Positions 22,714-33,376 of a stretch of DNA of 64,000 bases are shown here, piece after piece. The translations under genes and the position numbers were made by a program. This DNA is from Nigrospora sphaerica (taxonomy: Eukaryota; Ascomycota; Sordariomycetes; Amphisphaeriales; Apiosporaceae), in NCBI GenBank assembly GCA_018287875.1, contig JAGVVL010000001.1, forward strand, positions 434,001 to 498,000, in the 5' to 3' direction. Below the pieces are notes generated by a model, which had not been told where the DNA came from, did not search any database, and saw only the letters and a program-made list of their open reading frames with translations. Every line of letters starts with the position of its first letter. Position 1 is the first letter of the stretch.

Positions 22714-23958
22714 ATGGCCTTCCTTCCACGGTTTGCATCCCTCGTGCTGCTAACTCCGCTGTATCCTCCTCTCACACATGCCGATGCGGCAGCGAGCTTT
22801 GTCATGACGCAGGCCAACGTAACACTGCCCTTTACGACGCGGGCGCTCAAACTAGACGAGGAGTCGTCGTCGCCTTCGTCGTCACCGTCGGATGACTCCA
22901 ATCTCAACCGCCTGCTTCCGGCATCCCACCGCACCAGGGATGACCACATCATTGCGCCCTCGATCGAAGATGCTGATCAATTCTTCGCGCGGGAGCTGCG
23001 CGTCGACCGGCTCGCCGACGTGTGCGACTGGCTGTGGGTCTGCGGGCGTCCGATGCCGCCGAGGCCGCTCCACCACCAGCTCCTGATCGGCCGCGACGTC
23101 ACCATCACCGAGAATCCGGAGCTGCACCTCGTGTGGCACAAGGGCCGCATCTTCCTCAAACCGATCCCGGTGTGGCTTTTGGACCCTGACATCTGGGCCC
23201 GCTACCTGCTCCCCACGTCGTCGTTATCGTCGACGTCCCCGCCGCCGCCTTCCACGTCTCCCTCTACCCTCCGTGGCGTCAGGGACGGCGGGGAGGACGG
23301 CGGTCTTGCGGCGTGCGCGCGGGGGTTCCTGTTCTCGTATACGGCCCTCGTCGCGTACGAAAGCGACTTCCGCATCGCGCGCGACACGGGCCTCCTCCCG
23401 CCGGGCGTCACTTGGGACGCGTGGCGGCAACTCTCGCGCGAATACCTTCAGGGCCATAGCTATGCCTCGGTCCATCCGCGGTACTGGTACGGCGAGCTAC
23501 GGCTGAGCCGGCTCAACAAGGTGTACCGCTTCGCCCGCGGCTTTCTGTTGCGTGGCTACTCCAAGGTGGCCGCCCACACCGTCTACGTCGACCTTCTGCG
23601 TGACAACTTTGGCGTCTTGGCCGGCATCCTGGGCTACGTCGTGATTGTTCTGTCGGCGATGCAGGTGGGCCTGGGTGTTGATCGGCTGCAGACCGACAGT
23701 GCGTTCCAAAGTGCAAGTTACGGCTTTACTGTCTTCTCACTCCTGGCGCCTCTGGTTGCGGGCGTGGTCATCGTTGTTGGCGTTCTGGTCATGGTCGTGA
23801 GCAACTGGTTGGTGACGAGGAGTTACGAGCGGAAGCGCTTTAGAGAGATGTGGGTTGAGCCATCTTGGCGACCCCAGCCGGCCAAAGAAAGCGTCACCTC
23901 ATCGCTTCTAGGGGGGGGGGACACGAAGACTTCCGGGTCTCAGCCGGAAGAGATATAA
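22714..23958 (+). CDS. fungal membrane protein of unknown function (DUF6601-like)
   Basis: Single exon of 414 codons from the ATG at 22714. A signal-like N-terminus is followed by a block I recognise, from memory, as the fungal DUF6601 family: FFARELRVDRLADV, WLWVCGRPMPPRPLHHQL, LHLVWHKGRIFLKPIP, then SYTALVAYESDFRIA and YGELRLSRLN. Two strong transmembrane helices follow (LAGILGYVVIVLSAMQVGLG and FSLLAPLVAGVVIVVGVLVM), separated by the family signature FQSASYGFTVFS. Homologues are sometimes labelled subtilisin-like, but I see no protease motif. Role unknown. It is divergent from the NLR, which may be coincidence or a functional pair. Confidence 0.72.
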   Translation: MAFLPRFASLVLLTPLYPPLTHADAAASFVMTQANVTLPFTTRALKLDEESSSPSSSPSDDSNLNRLLPASHRTRDDHIIAPSIEDADQFFARELRVDRLADVCDWLWVCGRPMPPRPLHHQLLIGRDVTITENPELHLVWHKGRIFLKPIPVWLLDPDIWARYLLPTSSLSSTSPPPPSTSPSTLRGVRDGGEDGGLAACARGFLFSYTALVAYESDFRIARDTGLLPPGVTWDAWRQLSREYLQGHSYASVHPRYWYGELRLSRLNKVYRFARGFLLRGYSKVAAHTVYVDLLRDNFGVLAGILGYVVIVLSAMQVGLGVDRLQTDSAFQSASYGFTVFSLLAPLVAGVVIVVGVLVMVVSNWLVTRSYERKRFREMWVEPSWRPQPAKESVTSSLLGGGDTKTSGSQPEEI

Positions 23959-24707
23959 CCTTCATAAAACGCAGTTAGGGAGGGTAATATTTTCCCTGTA
24001 TAATATCAACGGATACGGCTTGGCTGTTGCTCCGTCGCATGGACTTTTCGTGCACATGTAGGTTTGCTACGAAGCATCGGTATGAAATAAAGAATATAAA
24101 AAGTATTGTTTCGCCGGAAGGGAGGTGAAAAGCTCCCCGTGTTTTGGAGGAGGCCCTAGAGTGGAGACGCCGCAATTGGTCTGAGTTCGGCAGCTTTTTC
24201 GTTGCTGGCGCCGGAATTCGCCGTCTGCCAGAAACCGACGACACGGACAATGCACATCCCGAACCAAACCCCGAAACACAATTTTTTCCCTCAGGCCGGA
24301 CTTGCTGGTATTGCCTCGCTTTGAAGCATGACGTACGCCGTGGCGGTACGGAAACGGACATCCTGAATCATGTGCATGGGCAGACGCTATAGTTGGAGGC
24401 CGAGTGTAGCTCCGATACTATCCGATGCCTGAAATCACACTTTCCGTGAACAACCACCGCATTACGCTATTCCGGTCGTGCATCCACATGGTTCTCGGTA
24501 CTGGGTCCTATATTTTCTCTTCATACACCACGTCGTGAGCAAACATGCCTCAGCAAAAACACTGACTTTTCTCCCGACCGGCATCCTATTACACCCTTGG
24601 CTCTGACAGGCCGCTCACCGGAAACCCATCACCCGACGCCAACACCACGATACCATCCCCTGTAAACTAGTTGGAACAATCCCGTCACCACTCACGCCAG
24701 TCGCGCA
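23959..24707. other. intergenic region
   Basis: Short frames on both strands only; nothing conserved seen. The last 150 bases are C/A-rich leader of the RCF2-like gene. Confidence 0.5.
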
Positions 24708-25403
24708 ATGAAGGTCATCTCACCGGAAGAAGAGGCGGCCCACTACAGGGCCGTGTTGGAAGGCGGGCTCATCGGAGGCAGCGTCTGTCTCGGCCTGGGC
24801 TGGGCGGGTGTGGTGGCGGCGTCGAGGCGGTACGCGGGGTTCCGCAGCCTCACGCTGCCGTTCCGATCGTTTCTTGTGACGTCGAGCGCGACGTTCGGGG
24901 CCATCGTCAACGCGGAGCGGTACAGCAACGCGTTCCACACGGCCAACAACCCCATGAGCTTCTACAAGAACGCGGCGGCGCGGGCGGCGGAGCGGGTCGA
25001 CGCGCAGCGGACGGCGGCCGCGCGCTTCCGCGACTGGGGGCGCCGCAACCGCTACACCATCGTCAGCGCCTCGTGGCTGGCCTCCATCGGCGTCGCCTTC
25101 GCCGTCGTGAGCCGCAACCGTTACCTCTCGGCCTCGCAGAAGGTCGTCCAGGCCCGCGTCTACGCCCAGGGCCTCACGCTGCTCGTCCTCATCGCCACCG
25201 CCGCCTTCGAGACGGCCGACCGCAAGGCCCAGCGCGGCGCCGGCCGCTGGGACACCGTCGCCGTCCTCGACCCCCTCGACCCCGAGGGCAAGCGCGTCGT
25301 CGAGAAGCGCATCCACCGCGAGGAGTACGAGGGCCAGGACCTGTGGAAAGACATGGTGGCGGCCGAGGAACGGCGGTTGGCAGAGCGGGAGCGTCAGGTT
25401 TGA
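24708..25403 (+). CDS. RCF2: respiratory supercomplex factor 2-like protein (HIG1 domain)
   Basis: Single exon, 231 residues. The N-terminal half has two hydrophobic segments (LIGGSVCLGLGWAGVVAA and a second around 50-68). The second half is a HIG1-type domain: YTIVSASWLASIGVAFAVV, the motif QKVVQARVYAQ, then GLTLLVLIATAAFE. The C-terminus is charged (EEYEGQDLWKDMVAAEE). This layout fits the yeast Rcf2 family of the mitochondrial inner membrane, which associates with cytochrome c oxidase and bc1-oxidase supercomplexes. The gene symbol is by family resemblance only. Confidence 0.72.
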   Translation: MKVISPEEEAAHYRAVLEGGLIGGSVCLGLGWAGVVAASRRYAGFRSLTLPFRSFLVTSSATFGAIVNAERYSNAFHTANNPMSFYKNAAARAAERVDAQRTAAARFRDWGRRNRYTIVSASWLASIGVAFAVVSRNRYLSASQKVVQARVYAQGLTLLVLIATAAFETADRKAQRGAGRWDTVAVLDPLDPEGKRVVEKRIHREEYEGQDLWKDMVAAEERRLAERERQV

Positions 25404-26574
25404 AAAATTATGCCCAACATAGAGTGTACAGACCGAATGATACCATTTCTACTTAAAGATTGGAGGGGATAATCGGGTGAAGACCCTGTCAATCTGGTCC
25501 GCCCCCCTTTTTCTAGCAGCATCGAGGAATCGAGTCGGCACAATGCTCCAGTTCCTACTGGGCTCAAACGAGGCTGTTGCCATCATCAGGTCGGGGGCGC
25601 CACTTCTTAGGAAAGGCTCCACCTGTTGCATCAAGCGGCATTAGTAAATGCAAGCCCTAGGCCGCCCGGGATCTGGATCTGATCTGTTTTGCGGGATTGC
25701 GGGATATGGGTGGGGACCCGGGATCTGAGTTAGGGGATTGACACCGGGATCTGGTATCGTGTCATAAGCATCCCCTGACCCGGATCCCGCTGGCACTAAT
25801 GCGCTACGGGGAGACGACAGCCTTGCCATGGAGCTAGGGAGTTCTCGTCAAGCCACAGGGAACGTCGCGCCTGTACTTTTTTACTTGCGTTGACCGGAAA
25901 CAAATGATGTCCACCGTACGGTTGAGTACCTCTGCCGAAAACTAAAGGTAATCAACAAAGTCTTCTCACGGCGGAAAGGATCCCAATGAAGATCTTTCGA
26001 TGAACACAGGAATTCACATCGTACCACCGCTCGGGATGTGAGGCGATGTTCAAATCCCACGGAGTCGCGATCCACCTTTCGCGTTGGAGGGTATTGTGGC
26101 ATCAGGGGCGGCAGCTCGGGGTTTGCCAGCCGGCGTTCATCAGCTCACGAGCCTGCTTCCCTTTTGGCACACAACAGTCAACAGTTGGCTCACGAGTGCA
26201 TGAACTTGCATAGTTTAGGCTTTTTAGCTTTGCCTCGCAATCCCAGTCCCCGTCCACGTCGCCACAATACAGCCTTGGTCTGCCTCGACATTAGATAAGC
26301 GCGTCGGGGTCCTCCGGGTCACACAGGAAATGGCCGGCAAACACCCGGCCGCCATCATACCATAACCGCACTTCCGAGCAAAAGGCAGCTTTCGGGGTTT
26401 GTGTGTATCCAGAGAGAATGATATATATGGCTCAATGAGCCTTGGTAGAGAGCGTCCTAGCCATCAGTCGGGTCCACGATATTCTCAAAAGCCACTCAAA
26501 TTACAACACAACAACTGCACAACTCTCGTACCTCGAAATCCTTTCTTCACATTTGCATCTATTTGCTCCTGAAA
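25404..26574. other. intergenic region with GGGATCTG-like repeats
   Basis: No gene recognised. Around 25668-25760 the string CGGGATCTG and variants recur at irregular spacing, probably a decayed simple repeat. A TATATATA run near 26420 lies about 150 bp before the next start codon and could be its TATA element. Confidence 0.5.
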
Positions 26575-26953
26575 ATGAACAACCAAGCTATCCGAGTCGG
26601 TGGTCGGCTCCTGAGCCGATCGATCGCATCTTCCCTCCCACAAAGTTCCGCCACGGCGATACCGAGACTCCGAACCCTGGCCATCCAGAAGAGACTGATG
26701 TCCTCTGCCAAGGACGCCGGCGTGCCACAGGGCATGTTCAGCGGCACACTGTCACAGTGGGCCAAAGCATACAAGCGGGGTTTCGCCGTCATATTCCTGT
26801 ACGCTCCATTCCGCTCTGCGATTAGCAGCACCGGTTCTAGGTTTAAGTTGTGCTGACAAGGCTTTCACTTCGCATAGGTACGCCCCCATGGCGGCCGGTG
26901 TGCTCTTTTGGCCGTGGCCGGTTTGGAAAATTATGGACTTGGTGCGAACGTGA
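26575..26953 (+). CDS. small mitochondrial-type membrane protein
   Basis: Two exons, 26575-26798 and 26878-26953, 99 residues; donor CCT|GTACGC, TGCTGAC branch, acceptor CATAG. The N-terminal 45 residues are rich in Arg, Ser and Ala with few acids (MNNQAIRVGGRLLSRS), typical of a mitochondrial presequence ending near RLMSSA. A single hydrophobic span (GFAVIFLYAPMAAGVLFWPW) straddles the intron. I do not recognise the family. The size and layout suggest an inner-membrane accessory subunit, but that is inference. Confidence 0.6.
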
Positions 26954-27845
26954 CGCTGCTTTTCCGATCGTTTGTGCGTGTAGTGTCACGGGACGACCTA
27001 ACACACTGACCACCAGGCCAAAAGACTAGGTAGACTGGATCTGTAGATCCAGTCTTCAGTGTGGCTAAATAGCTTGGAACAGGTCTGCCCCACAGTTCTG
27101 GCAGCCTATTATATCCGCGTTTACATATGTCTACCTTATGGTGTGCAAGTAGTTTCTGAGGGCGTCATATCGTCCGTTTCTGGGCCGCCCCCGAGTTTCT
27201 ATCGTATCCCCAAAAACTCATTGTTCCTTGGTCCTCACAAGACGTTGTTTTAGGGGACGGGAGGCAACGTTGTCTCTATCGTGGCTGGGCCATTCCCATT
27301 CGGTTTTCCGCTGGGACAGAACTTTCAACTTCCGTTACCGCCGTCACCTAACAACACCGGCATTCCTAGTATCATTGAACTCTGGCCATTCATGTACATA
27401 TGTAACTACCGGAATTCATGTATGTGTCTGTGGCTCTGGACAGATGTAACAGGCGTAGTTCTGCTCAACCACTTGCTACCGTGTTATGCCCCAGACAAAC
27501 TGAAATAGGTGCAGGCCGTCTCTACATGTATTGCATCCGATTGTGCACGGTTGTACCCCAGCCGTACCGTATCAGCATAGGCATTACCTAACATTATTAG
27601 TGCTTTAATCTATGTAATCATTAACAGCAAGTGGTATCTAGGTGTTATTATTGCTCAATCTCTGACTGGCAGTCGCAAGTTGTAAGAAAGTTCGCGCCCC
27701 CACAATTTCAGAGTAAAGGGGTATCCGCTGAACGTGCGTACTTCCTTACATGCGACTAGAGGCCGTCATGCCGTGTCGAGGGCCGTCAACTGCTGCAGTA
27801 ATTAATATGTCATGGTGCTCCGACCTTTGCCTCTACAAGCAAGAT
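26954..27845. other. intergenic region
   Basis: No gene recognised. It contains the perfect inverted repeat at 27032-27055. Several short frames on + around 27059-27508 show no conserved features. Confidence 0.5.
27032..27055. repeat. perfect inverted repeat, 11-bp arms
   Basis: AGACTGGATCT, then GT, then AGATCCAGTCT. It would form a stable hairpin. It lies 79 bases after the stop codon of the small mitochondrial-type gene, so it could shape that gene's 3' end, or it could be a mobile-element scar. No larger element was found around it. Confidence 0.8.
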
Positions 27846-29597
27846 CTAGTCCCTGCGTAAAGGCGTGGTAAAGCCCGATGAATCGCTCGATGGATTGAAT
27901 CCGGACTTCTCCGCCGGCGGTATCGATGCAGGTTCTGTCTCTTCCTTACGAGTAATGCCGCGGTCCTTGACGCAGACGCAAAGAATCAGGCAGAGGCCAA
28001 TGATGGGGGTCATGGAGACGAATACGACGTGGTTTCCGGCCACGTACGCGCCCTTGATCGCGGCGACGGACTCGGCCGAGAGGCCCTGGGTACTGGGGAG
28101 AGCGTATGACGACGTGATGAGGGCGGAAAACTCGGCCGGCAGATGGCGACGAAGTGTGAACTGCAGGATCTGGCTTGAGCAGGCCAAGCCAAAGGCACCC
28201 CCCAGGGCGCGCAGAAAGTTGCGGTTGGAGATGACAACGGCCCGCAGATCTTTGGGGGAGTGGGCCTGCAGCGCAATGAGACAGGGCTGGAAGACGTTGC
28301 CCACGCCCACGCCCATAATGACCTGAGCGGCAATGATGACGGCCAGGGATGTGCTCTCGTTAAATAGACAGAACAGGCCTTGAGCTCTGGCGGTGCACGT
28401 TTGGATTAGCGTTCGGTACGCAACGGCATCAGGAGTGTCCGGGTGCCGTTAACTCACATTGTCCAGCAAATAAATCCAGACCAGATGACCTCACCATATC
28501 GTGAGAAAAAGGTGATGTAGAAGCCCGAGGCAATGGAAAGGAGGGATTGTGGAATGACAAGGGCAATCAGAAGCAAGGCGGCGTTCAGGGGCTGCATTCC
28601 GCGAACATTTTGGTAGTACAGCGGGAGGAAGTACAGGGACGCGTAGTAGCAGTACCCGAACAGGAAGTTTTGTATCAAAACGGCGAAGACGGCTTGGCTC
28701 TTGAACATGGACACTACGGGGAGGTCAGTCCTCAAAATTACAAATTTTCGCACCAGGATATTGGGACGTACTCGGAACCATAGGCAATGTGGACACCTTC
28801 CATTCGACGTACACAAACGCAAACACCGAGGCACCCCCAATGGTCAACATGCTGATGACCATGGGGGAATTCCACTGGAAGTAGGAACCCCCGCCGGACA
28901 AGGGAATCAGGAGGAAAATGATGGCCACAGCGCCGAAGAACAGCCCATACCAGTCCACCAGCTTCGCCTTCTGGAAGCCCTGGCCCTTGGGCATGGTCGA
29001 CGGCAGCAGGAACCAGGACAAGGCGCAGCAGACGAGCATGAGGGGGGGGATGAGGTAAAAGAAGCCGCGCCACGACCACGACTGGACAAAGGCGGCCGAC
29101 ACGAGGGGGCCGACGGTGTTGCCGAGGCCGATGCAGCCGCCGAGGATGCCCTGGTAGCGGCCGCGGTCCTGAAGGGTGACGATGTCGGAGACGATCATCA
29201 TGGTGAGGGAGTTGATGCCGCCGACGGCGACGCCGGCAAGGCCGCGGAAGAGGTAGATGGCCCAGGCGGCGCGGGCGGTGGCGCAGAGGACGTCGGCGGC
29301 GGCGAGCAGCAGCAGCGCCGACAGGTAGACGGCCTTGCGCCCGAAGATGTCGGACAGCCGCCCGTACAGCACCTGGAAGACCGTGTTGGCGATCATGGCC
29401 GACGTGCCCGCCCAGCTGATGGTGTCTAGGGCCCGCAGCTCCTCGGCCATGTGCGGCAGCGCCACGGCCACGCCGTTCTGGTCCGCGTACGCCACAAAGA
29501 AGGCCGACGCCATGACGCCGAACACCACCAGTAGCTTCCGGTGGGGCAGCAGGTTGGTCTGGTCGTGCAACACGACCGGCGACGGCGAGGCTCCCAT
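27846..29597 (-). CDS. MFS multidrug-type exporter (DHA2-like, about 14 helices)
   Basis: Three exons: 29597-28772, 28713-28458 and 28386-27846, 540 residues, donors GTACGT and GTGAGT. The N-terminal cytosolic part is short. Motif A is visible as GRLSDIFGRK after helix 2, and the antiporter motif C as GLGNTVGPLVSAAF in helix 5. PQSLLSIASGFY and VIMGVGVGN mark the second half. This pattern fits proton-coupled drug or toxin exporters at the plasma membrane; the substrate is unknown. No biosynthetic cluster genes lie next to it, so it is not obviously part of a secondary-metabolite cluster. Confidence 0.9.
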
Positions 29598-32280
29598 GGC
29601 GCAAGGCGAAGTGACGGGAAATAGTCAGATCGCAAGTCGTCCCGGGGGCTTGGTCCCGGGAGAGTTCCAACGTGCACTACACGGGAGAATCCCGAGTTTC
29701 TGTGATGAACCGTTTGGGTGCCAAGCACAATTTGCTTCTTTCTCGATTTCCCCGATGCCCCCTTGCTGTGAAAACTCGGAGTTATCAACCACTCCACTCG
29801 TAACTCCGCACTCGCTACCACTTACCCACTAATGCACGACACGATTGGCGGCTCGAGCTTCTGCAAAGGTGCCCAAGATCTAGAGTGCTACGATACTAGT
29901 GCTGCTAGCCCAGGGTCAGCAACACGGAGTCGAGTAATAGATGAGTACTTGAAGCCGAAGTTGGCCACACTGGTGTGGAACAGTGACGCTGTGATGACTA
30001 CATCGTGTGGGTCATTGGGCAAGTCGACTTCCCGGCTCTGCCTCCTTTGACGGCGCTTATTCCCATCTACTGGTGTTGTCCATCACCTCATTGTCCCTGG
30101 CACAGCCGCGGCGAGGGCTCTCGCCGCTTACCCGCGGAAAAGCGGAACGCCCCGGAACAGAACGAGAACCAGGTGGCTTACATACTCCCCTTCCCGAGCC
30201 AGGTATCAAGAGGACGGGGAGAGGAAATGTCGTCCATAACGCCGCTGCCTGGGCCGTTCTTCCTAGGCCACGGTTTCTCTTGGTCCTACGCAGAGTGTGA
30301 TTTCGCCGGTCATCACGGGCTTGACCGTTGTCAAAATGACCATGACTCGTCTCCTCGATATTATGTCCGCCGAGCGCTTCTGCCCACTACAAACTCTGAG
30401 TTCCAGCCTGCGTCCGAACTCCCCGTGCCTCCCAAATTGACCGTTTAAGGCGATTGACCAAGCTCTTGGTGTGCCAGATTAAGCTTAATGATATCTTCGG
30501 ATCGACAGGGTCCAACGCCAGACGGGAAGTTCCGTTACGGTTGGAAGGATTCCAAACCAACGGCGCGCACAAGGTCCATACAGGATGAAAAGTCTGGTGA
30601 CGCCCACGTGGCCCAAGGATAACTGAAAAATTTGCATCGGCTTTACTCATCACCAACACAGATTCCCGGGTCTGACTGATGGCGGCAGCTGCTTCGACTA
30701 CACTTTGGTGAAGCAGTTGGCAGTGATGGCTCTGCTAGCCTAGCTCGCGTCCAGTTCATTGACAGAATTTGGTGGGTACTCGACGGAAAGTGTCTGATTC
30801 GCGCCGTTCAAGTAGCTGTCAACCCCTCGCCGTTTGTGATACCGGTCAATGCTGCCGTCAGATTCCGGAAATCCCGTCTTGCCAACAGGATCCGCACTGG
30901 AATCTTGAGTCTTTTTAAGCTTGGCAATGAGCATCGCCTTCTTGATCTCGCCGTACATCCGGCGAATTCTTTCGGTTGGCACCTGCTTGTTTATCCCCGG
31001 GTATGGCCATAAGCACTGTTTACTTCAGCCCTCCACCAAGCCGGACTGGGCCATAAGATTGATTGAATACCAGCAAATCCACGGCCTCGTCTTGGCTCTT
31101 CGGTATCCTTCTGGATTGATCCAAGTGGAAGGGAGGGTTTAAATACCATTCTGAGTGCAGTAACAGACAAAATAAAGGAGGCCACGACGGAGTATTAGTA
31201 TGTCGGACATATAAATCGCCGCATCACAACCAACCGGATGCTTTTGGACATCCTGGCACCGCTGAGAAACGACACTGAAGATAATCGCCTGCTCGTTTCA
31301 GCGACTGCTAAATACGCTGGTATACTCTGGAAGGCATTCTCGGACTAGACTCGTGACAAAAACTTGCCGTATCGGAATCCTATCATACGAGAGTTGTTAG
31401 GAAGAGGGATAGGATAAGTTATGAGGTATAAATTGCCTTGTGATGATACTAAGTCGCAGCGAGCGGCCCATGACCGCAGACCATTCAACGCAGTACTTCA
31501 GACTCTACGATTAAAAGCCGTCGATTATAGACGGGCCCTGACTGATGAGACCTTTGGTTCCACCCTTGGATAACAAAACTGGGTGGCGAAGTACTCCAAA
31601 CATTAATAGTATATCGCGGCTCGAGATATAAGCATCACGAAAAGGCACGCAGAGACCGGTGAGATGGCATTTGCATCTAGGCCGCTGCCAGTCCCATATT
31701 CCTGGTCGATGCTGGAACCCTCCGGCAATGCTAGTCAAATGAAGTGAACACACCTTCAACGTGCGTTAGGGTGTCAGCCCACGCTATCATGTTGAAGCAT
31801 ACTGATGAGGCTTGAGCATTGAAATGCGCAGTGAGGGAGATGAATGACTCGGCTAATACGTGGACTTGCATGTGGTGATGTAACTAACGCACCCTTTAGG
31901 ATGGAAAGGTGCCCCCGGCGGTGTAATAGTCTAGCAGGCATCGTAAGTACCTACGAAGTGAATATGAGAGAGACGGCCATGGAGACCTCGACCCATGTCC
32001 AGGCCTAGTATGCTCCTATGGCAGTAGATCAGAATATTCTCGGAAGGCCCAGCAGAAGAGGGCCTTTTTATGTTGCCACAAATCTGAAATTCGTTACAAA
32101 CTTTGGTTAAGGTACCAATTTTCTCAGCATGAGTTTCCACAGTCAAATTTGTGCCTTTCAAGATGGGCGAGACAAAGGAAAATAACGTGGCCCCTGACTG
32201 ACTTTAAACGCTGCGCAGGTGATATACCCTGGAGATATCGTATTGTTCTCGCAGGGACTTATGCCAATCCAAAATGCTTC
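29598..32280. other. gene-poor region
   Basis: 2.7 kb without a gene I can support, apart from a weak reading frame at 30740-31012 (separate entry). Base composition is lower in GC than the genes. It ends at the LINE insertion. Confidence 0.5.
30740..31012 (-). pseudogene. possible terminal exon or gene fragment, unknown
   Basis: An open frame reads LWPYPGINKQVPTERIRRMY then GEIKKAMLIAKLKK and ends NELDAS before a TAG at 30740. It is preceded by an acceptor-like AAACAG, so it could be a last exon, but no upstream exon was found. The composition looks protein-like, with a basic helix. I cannot name it; it may be a relic. Confidence 0.25.
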
Positions 32281-32292
32281 TCGACGTGACTA
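32281..32292. repeat. target-site duplication, LINE 3' side
   Basis: TCGACGTGACTA here is identical to 32917-32928. The two copies bracket the LINE fragment exactly. Confidence 0.85.
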
Positions 32293-32916
32293 TTATTATT
32301 ATTCTTCTTCTTCTTCTTACACCTAGCGACCTATCTAGGCCATGAGGATTCCCTGCGTATCTTAGCCTAGGAAAACCGTTCCGGGCTGACGTCCGGCCGG
32401 GTGAAAAACCTAGGTTCCGCTGCGTCGCACCGCTTCTGTCTGCTCTCTGACCTGCCATACCGAGATCGGGCTCAGCATGCCAGCTTCCTAGCTAGTTGAT
32501 GAGTTGGTCTGCCAGCTGGAACATGCTCAGCCTGCCTGAACGGAGTAGCCATCTCGCTATGATCCCTGCTTTCCCTGGGGTATCGAGCATCCTGTCCGTG
32601 TCTATCGGTTCCCCTAGAGCTTGGACGAGGTACTCTCGTCTTTCTCTCTCGGGCAGAAAACAAGGATGTGTCGGACCGTCTCCCTACCTTGGCCACAGCC
32701 GCACCATGGGCTGTCAAAGCCTGGGACCCTGCGTCTAAAGAGGAAGTCGCGTAGCCCAATCTTGCCAGTCCTTGCCTGGACGAGGATCGAGCTCTCCGCC
32801 TTGTGGAGCCCCTTATGGAGCTTGAGGACATGCTTGTTCGGAGGCTTTTTTGTTGTTGCTGGAGCTCGCGATGTCTGGTTTTGCCGCAGTGTCTGGCTTT
32901 GCTGCCATCTCTGGTG
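32293..32916 (-). mobile_element. 5'-truncated Tad-type LINE (non-LTR retrotransposon) copy
   Basis: Read on the - strand, this 624-bp block encodes the C-terminal end of a fungal LINE polyprotein. One frame has KLHKGLHKAESSILVQARTG, GLRDFLFRRRVPGF and the zinc-knuckle-like CGCGQGRETVRHILVFC. After a frame shift near 32640 a second frame gives REYLVQALGE, AGIIARWLLRSG and LADQLIN, then stop at 32492-32494. A 199-bp 3' untranslated part ends in (GAA)n(TAA)n at 32293-32318, the microsatellite tail typical of LINEs. Twelve-bp duplications flank it. The copy is dead (truncated and frameshifted) but the insertion boundaries are clean. Confidence 0.88.
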
Positions 32917-32928
32917 TCGACGTGACTA
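32917..32928. repeat. target-site duplication, LINE 5' side
   Basis: Second copy of TCGACGTGACTA, marking the 5' truncation point of the LINE. Confidence 0.85.
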
Positions 32929-33287
32929 AAAGTATAGGCAGATTGTCATTCGTTTTGGCATAGAGATCATACAACTTCGAGTCCAGCTCGCACAATCCCC
33001 AGCAGCAACAAAAGACTTATGCATCGTGCGGCAGACTACTCAGCTACCTGACAAGACCAAGTATGATGCTCATAGACGATGAAGCTTGCTGGTTGGATAG
33101 ATGCTTTTTTTTACTACGTAAAAGCCAAGTGGAGATTGCCTAAACACTTCCCGACCTAAAGCGGCTGGCCTCTTCTCCTTCGCAAGTATCACGACCAAGT
33201 TATGTGTCAGACCGGCGCTTATGCAGTGGTAAGGTTTACATATATAACCAAATAAAGTTAGTCCTTTCAACCAACAGTGGTATCACT
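32929..33287. other. upstream flank of tRNA-Ala
   Basis: No gene seen. AT-rich sequence including a TATATAACC stretch about 45 bp before the tRNA, a common position for a Pol III upstream TATA element. Confidence 0.45.
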
Positions 33288-33376
33288 GGGCGCTTGGTCT
33301 AGGGGTATGATTTTCCTTTCGCATCAATTAGCTTGAAGCCTAGGAAAGGTCGTGGGTTCAATTCCCACAGCGTCCA
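33288..33376 (+). tRNA. tRNA-Ala (anticodon CGC) with 17-nt intron
   Basis: The acceptor stem is GGGCGCT with AGCGTCC, including the G3:U70 pair that is the alanine identity signal, and A73. The T arm is GTGGG-TTCAATT-CCCAC. The anticodon stem is TTCCT/AGGAA with loop TT-CGC-A. A 17-nt intron (33324-33340) sits right after position 37, the canonical place. The anticodon is at 33320-33322. Five T residues at 33379-33383 form the Pol III terminator. The D arm (GTC/GAT) uses one G-U pair. It decodes GCG. Confidence 0.9.

Noticed and set aside
24720..25316. 198-codon - strand frame
   Set aside because: Antisense to the HIG1-domain gene; no recognisable domain.
27846..29597. MFS exporter as part of a secondary-metabolite cluster
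   Set aside because: No synthase, tailoring enzyme or cluster regulator is adjacent.
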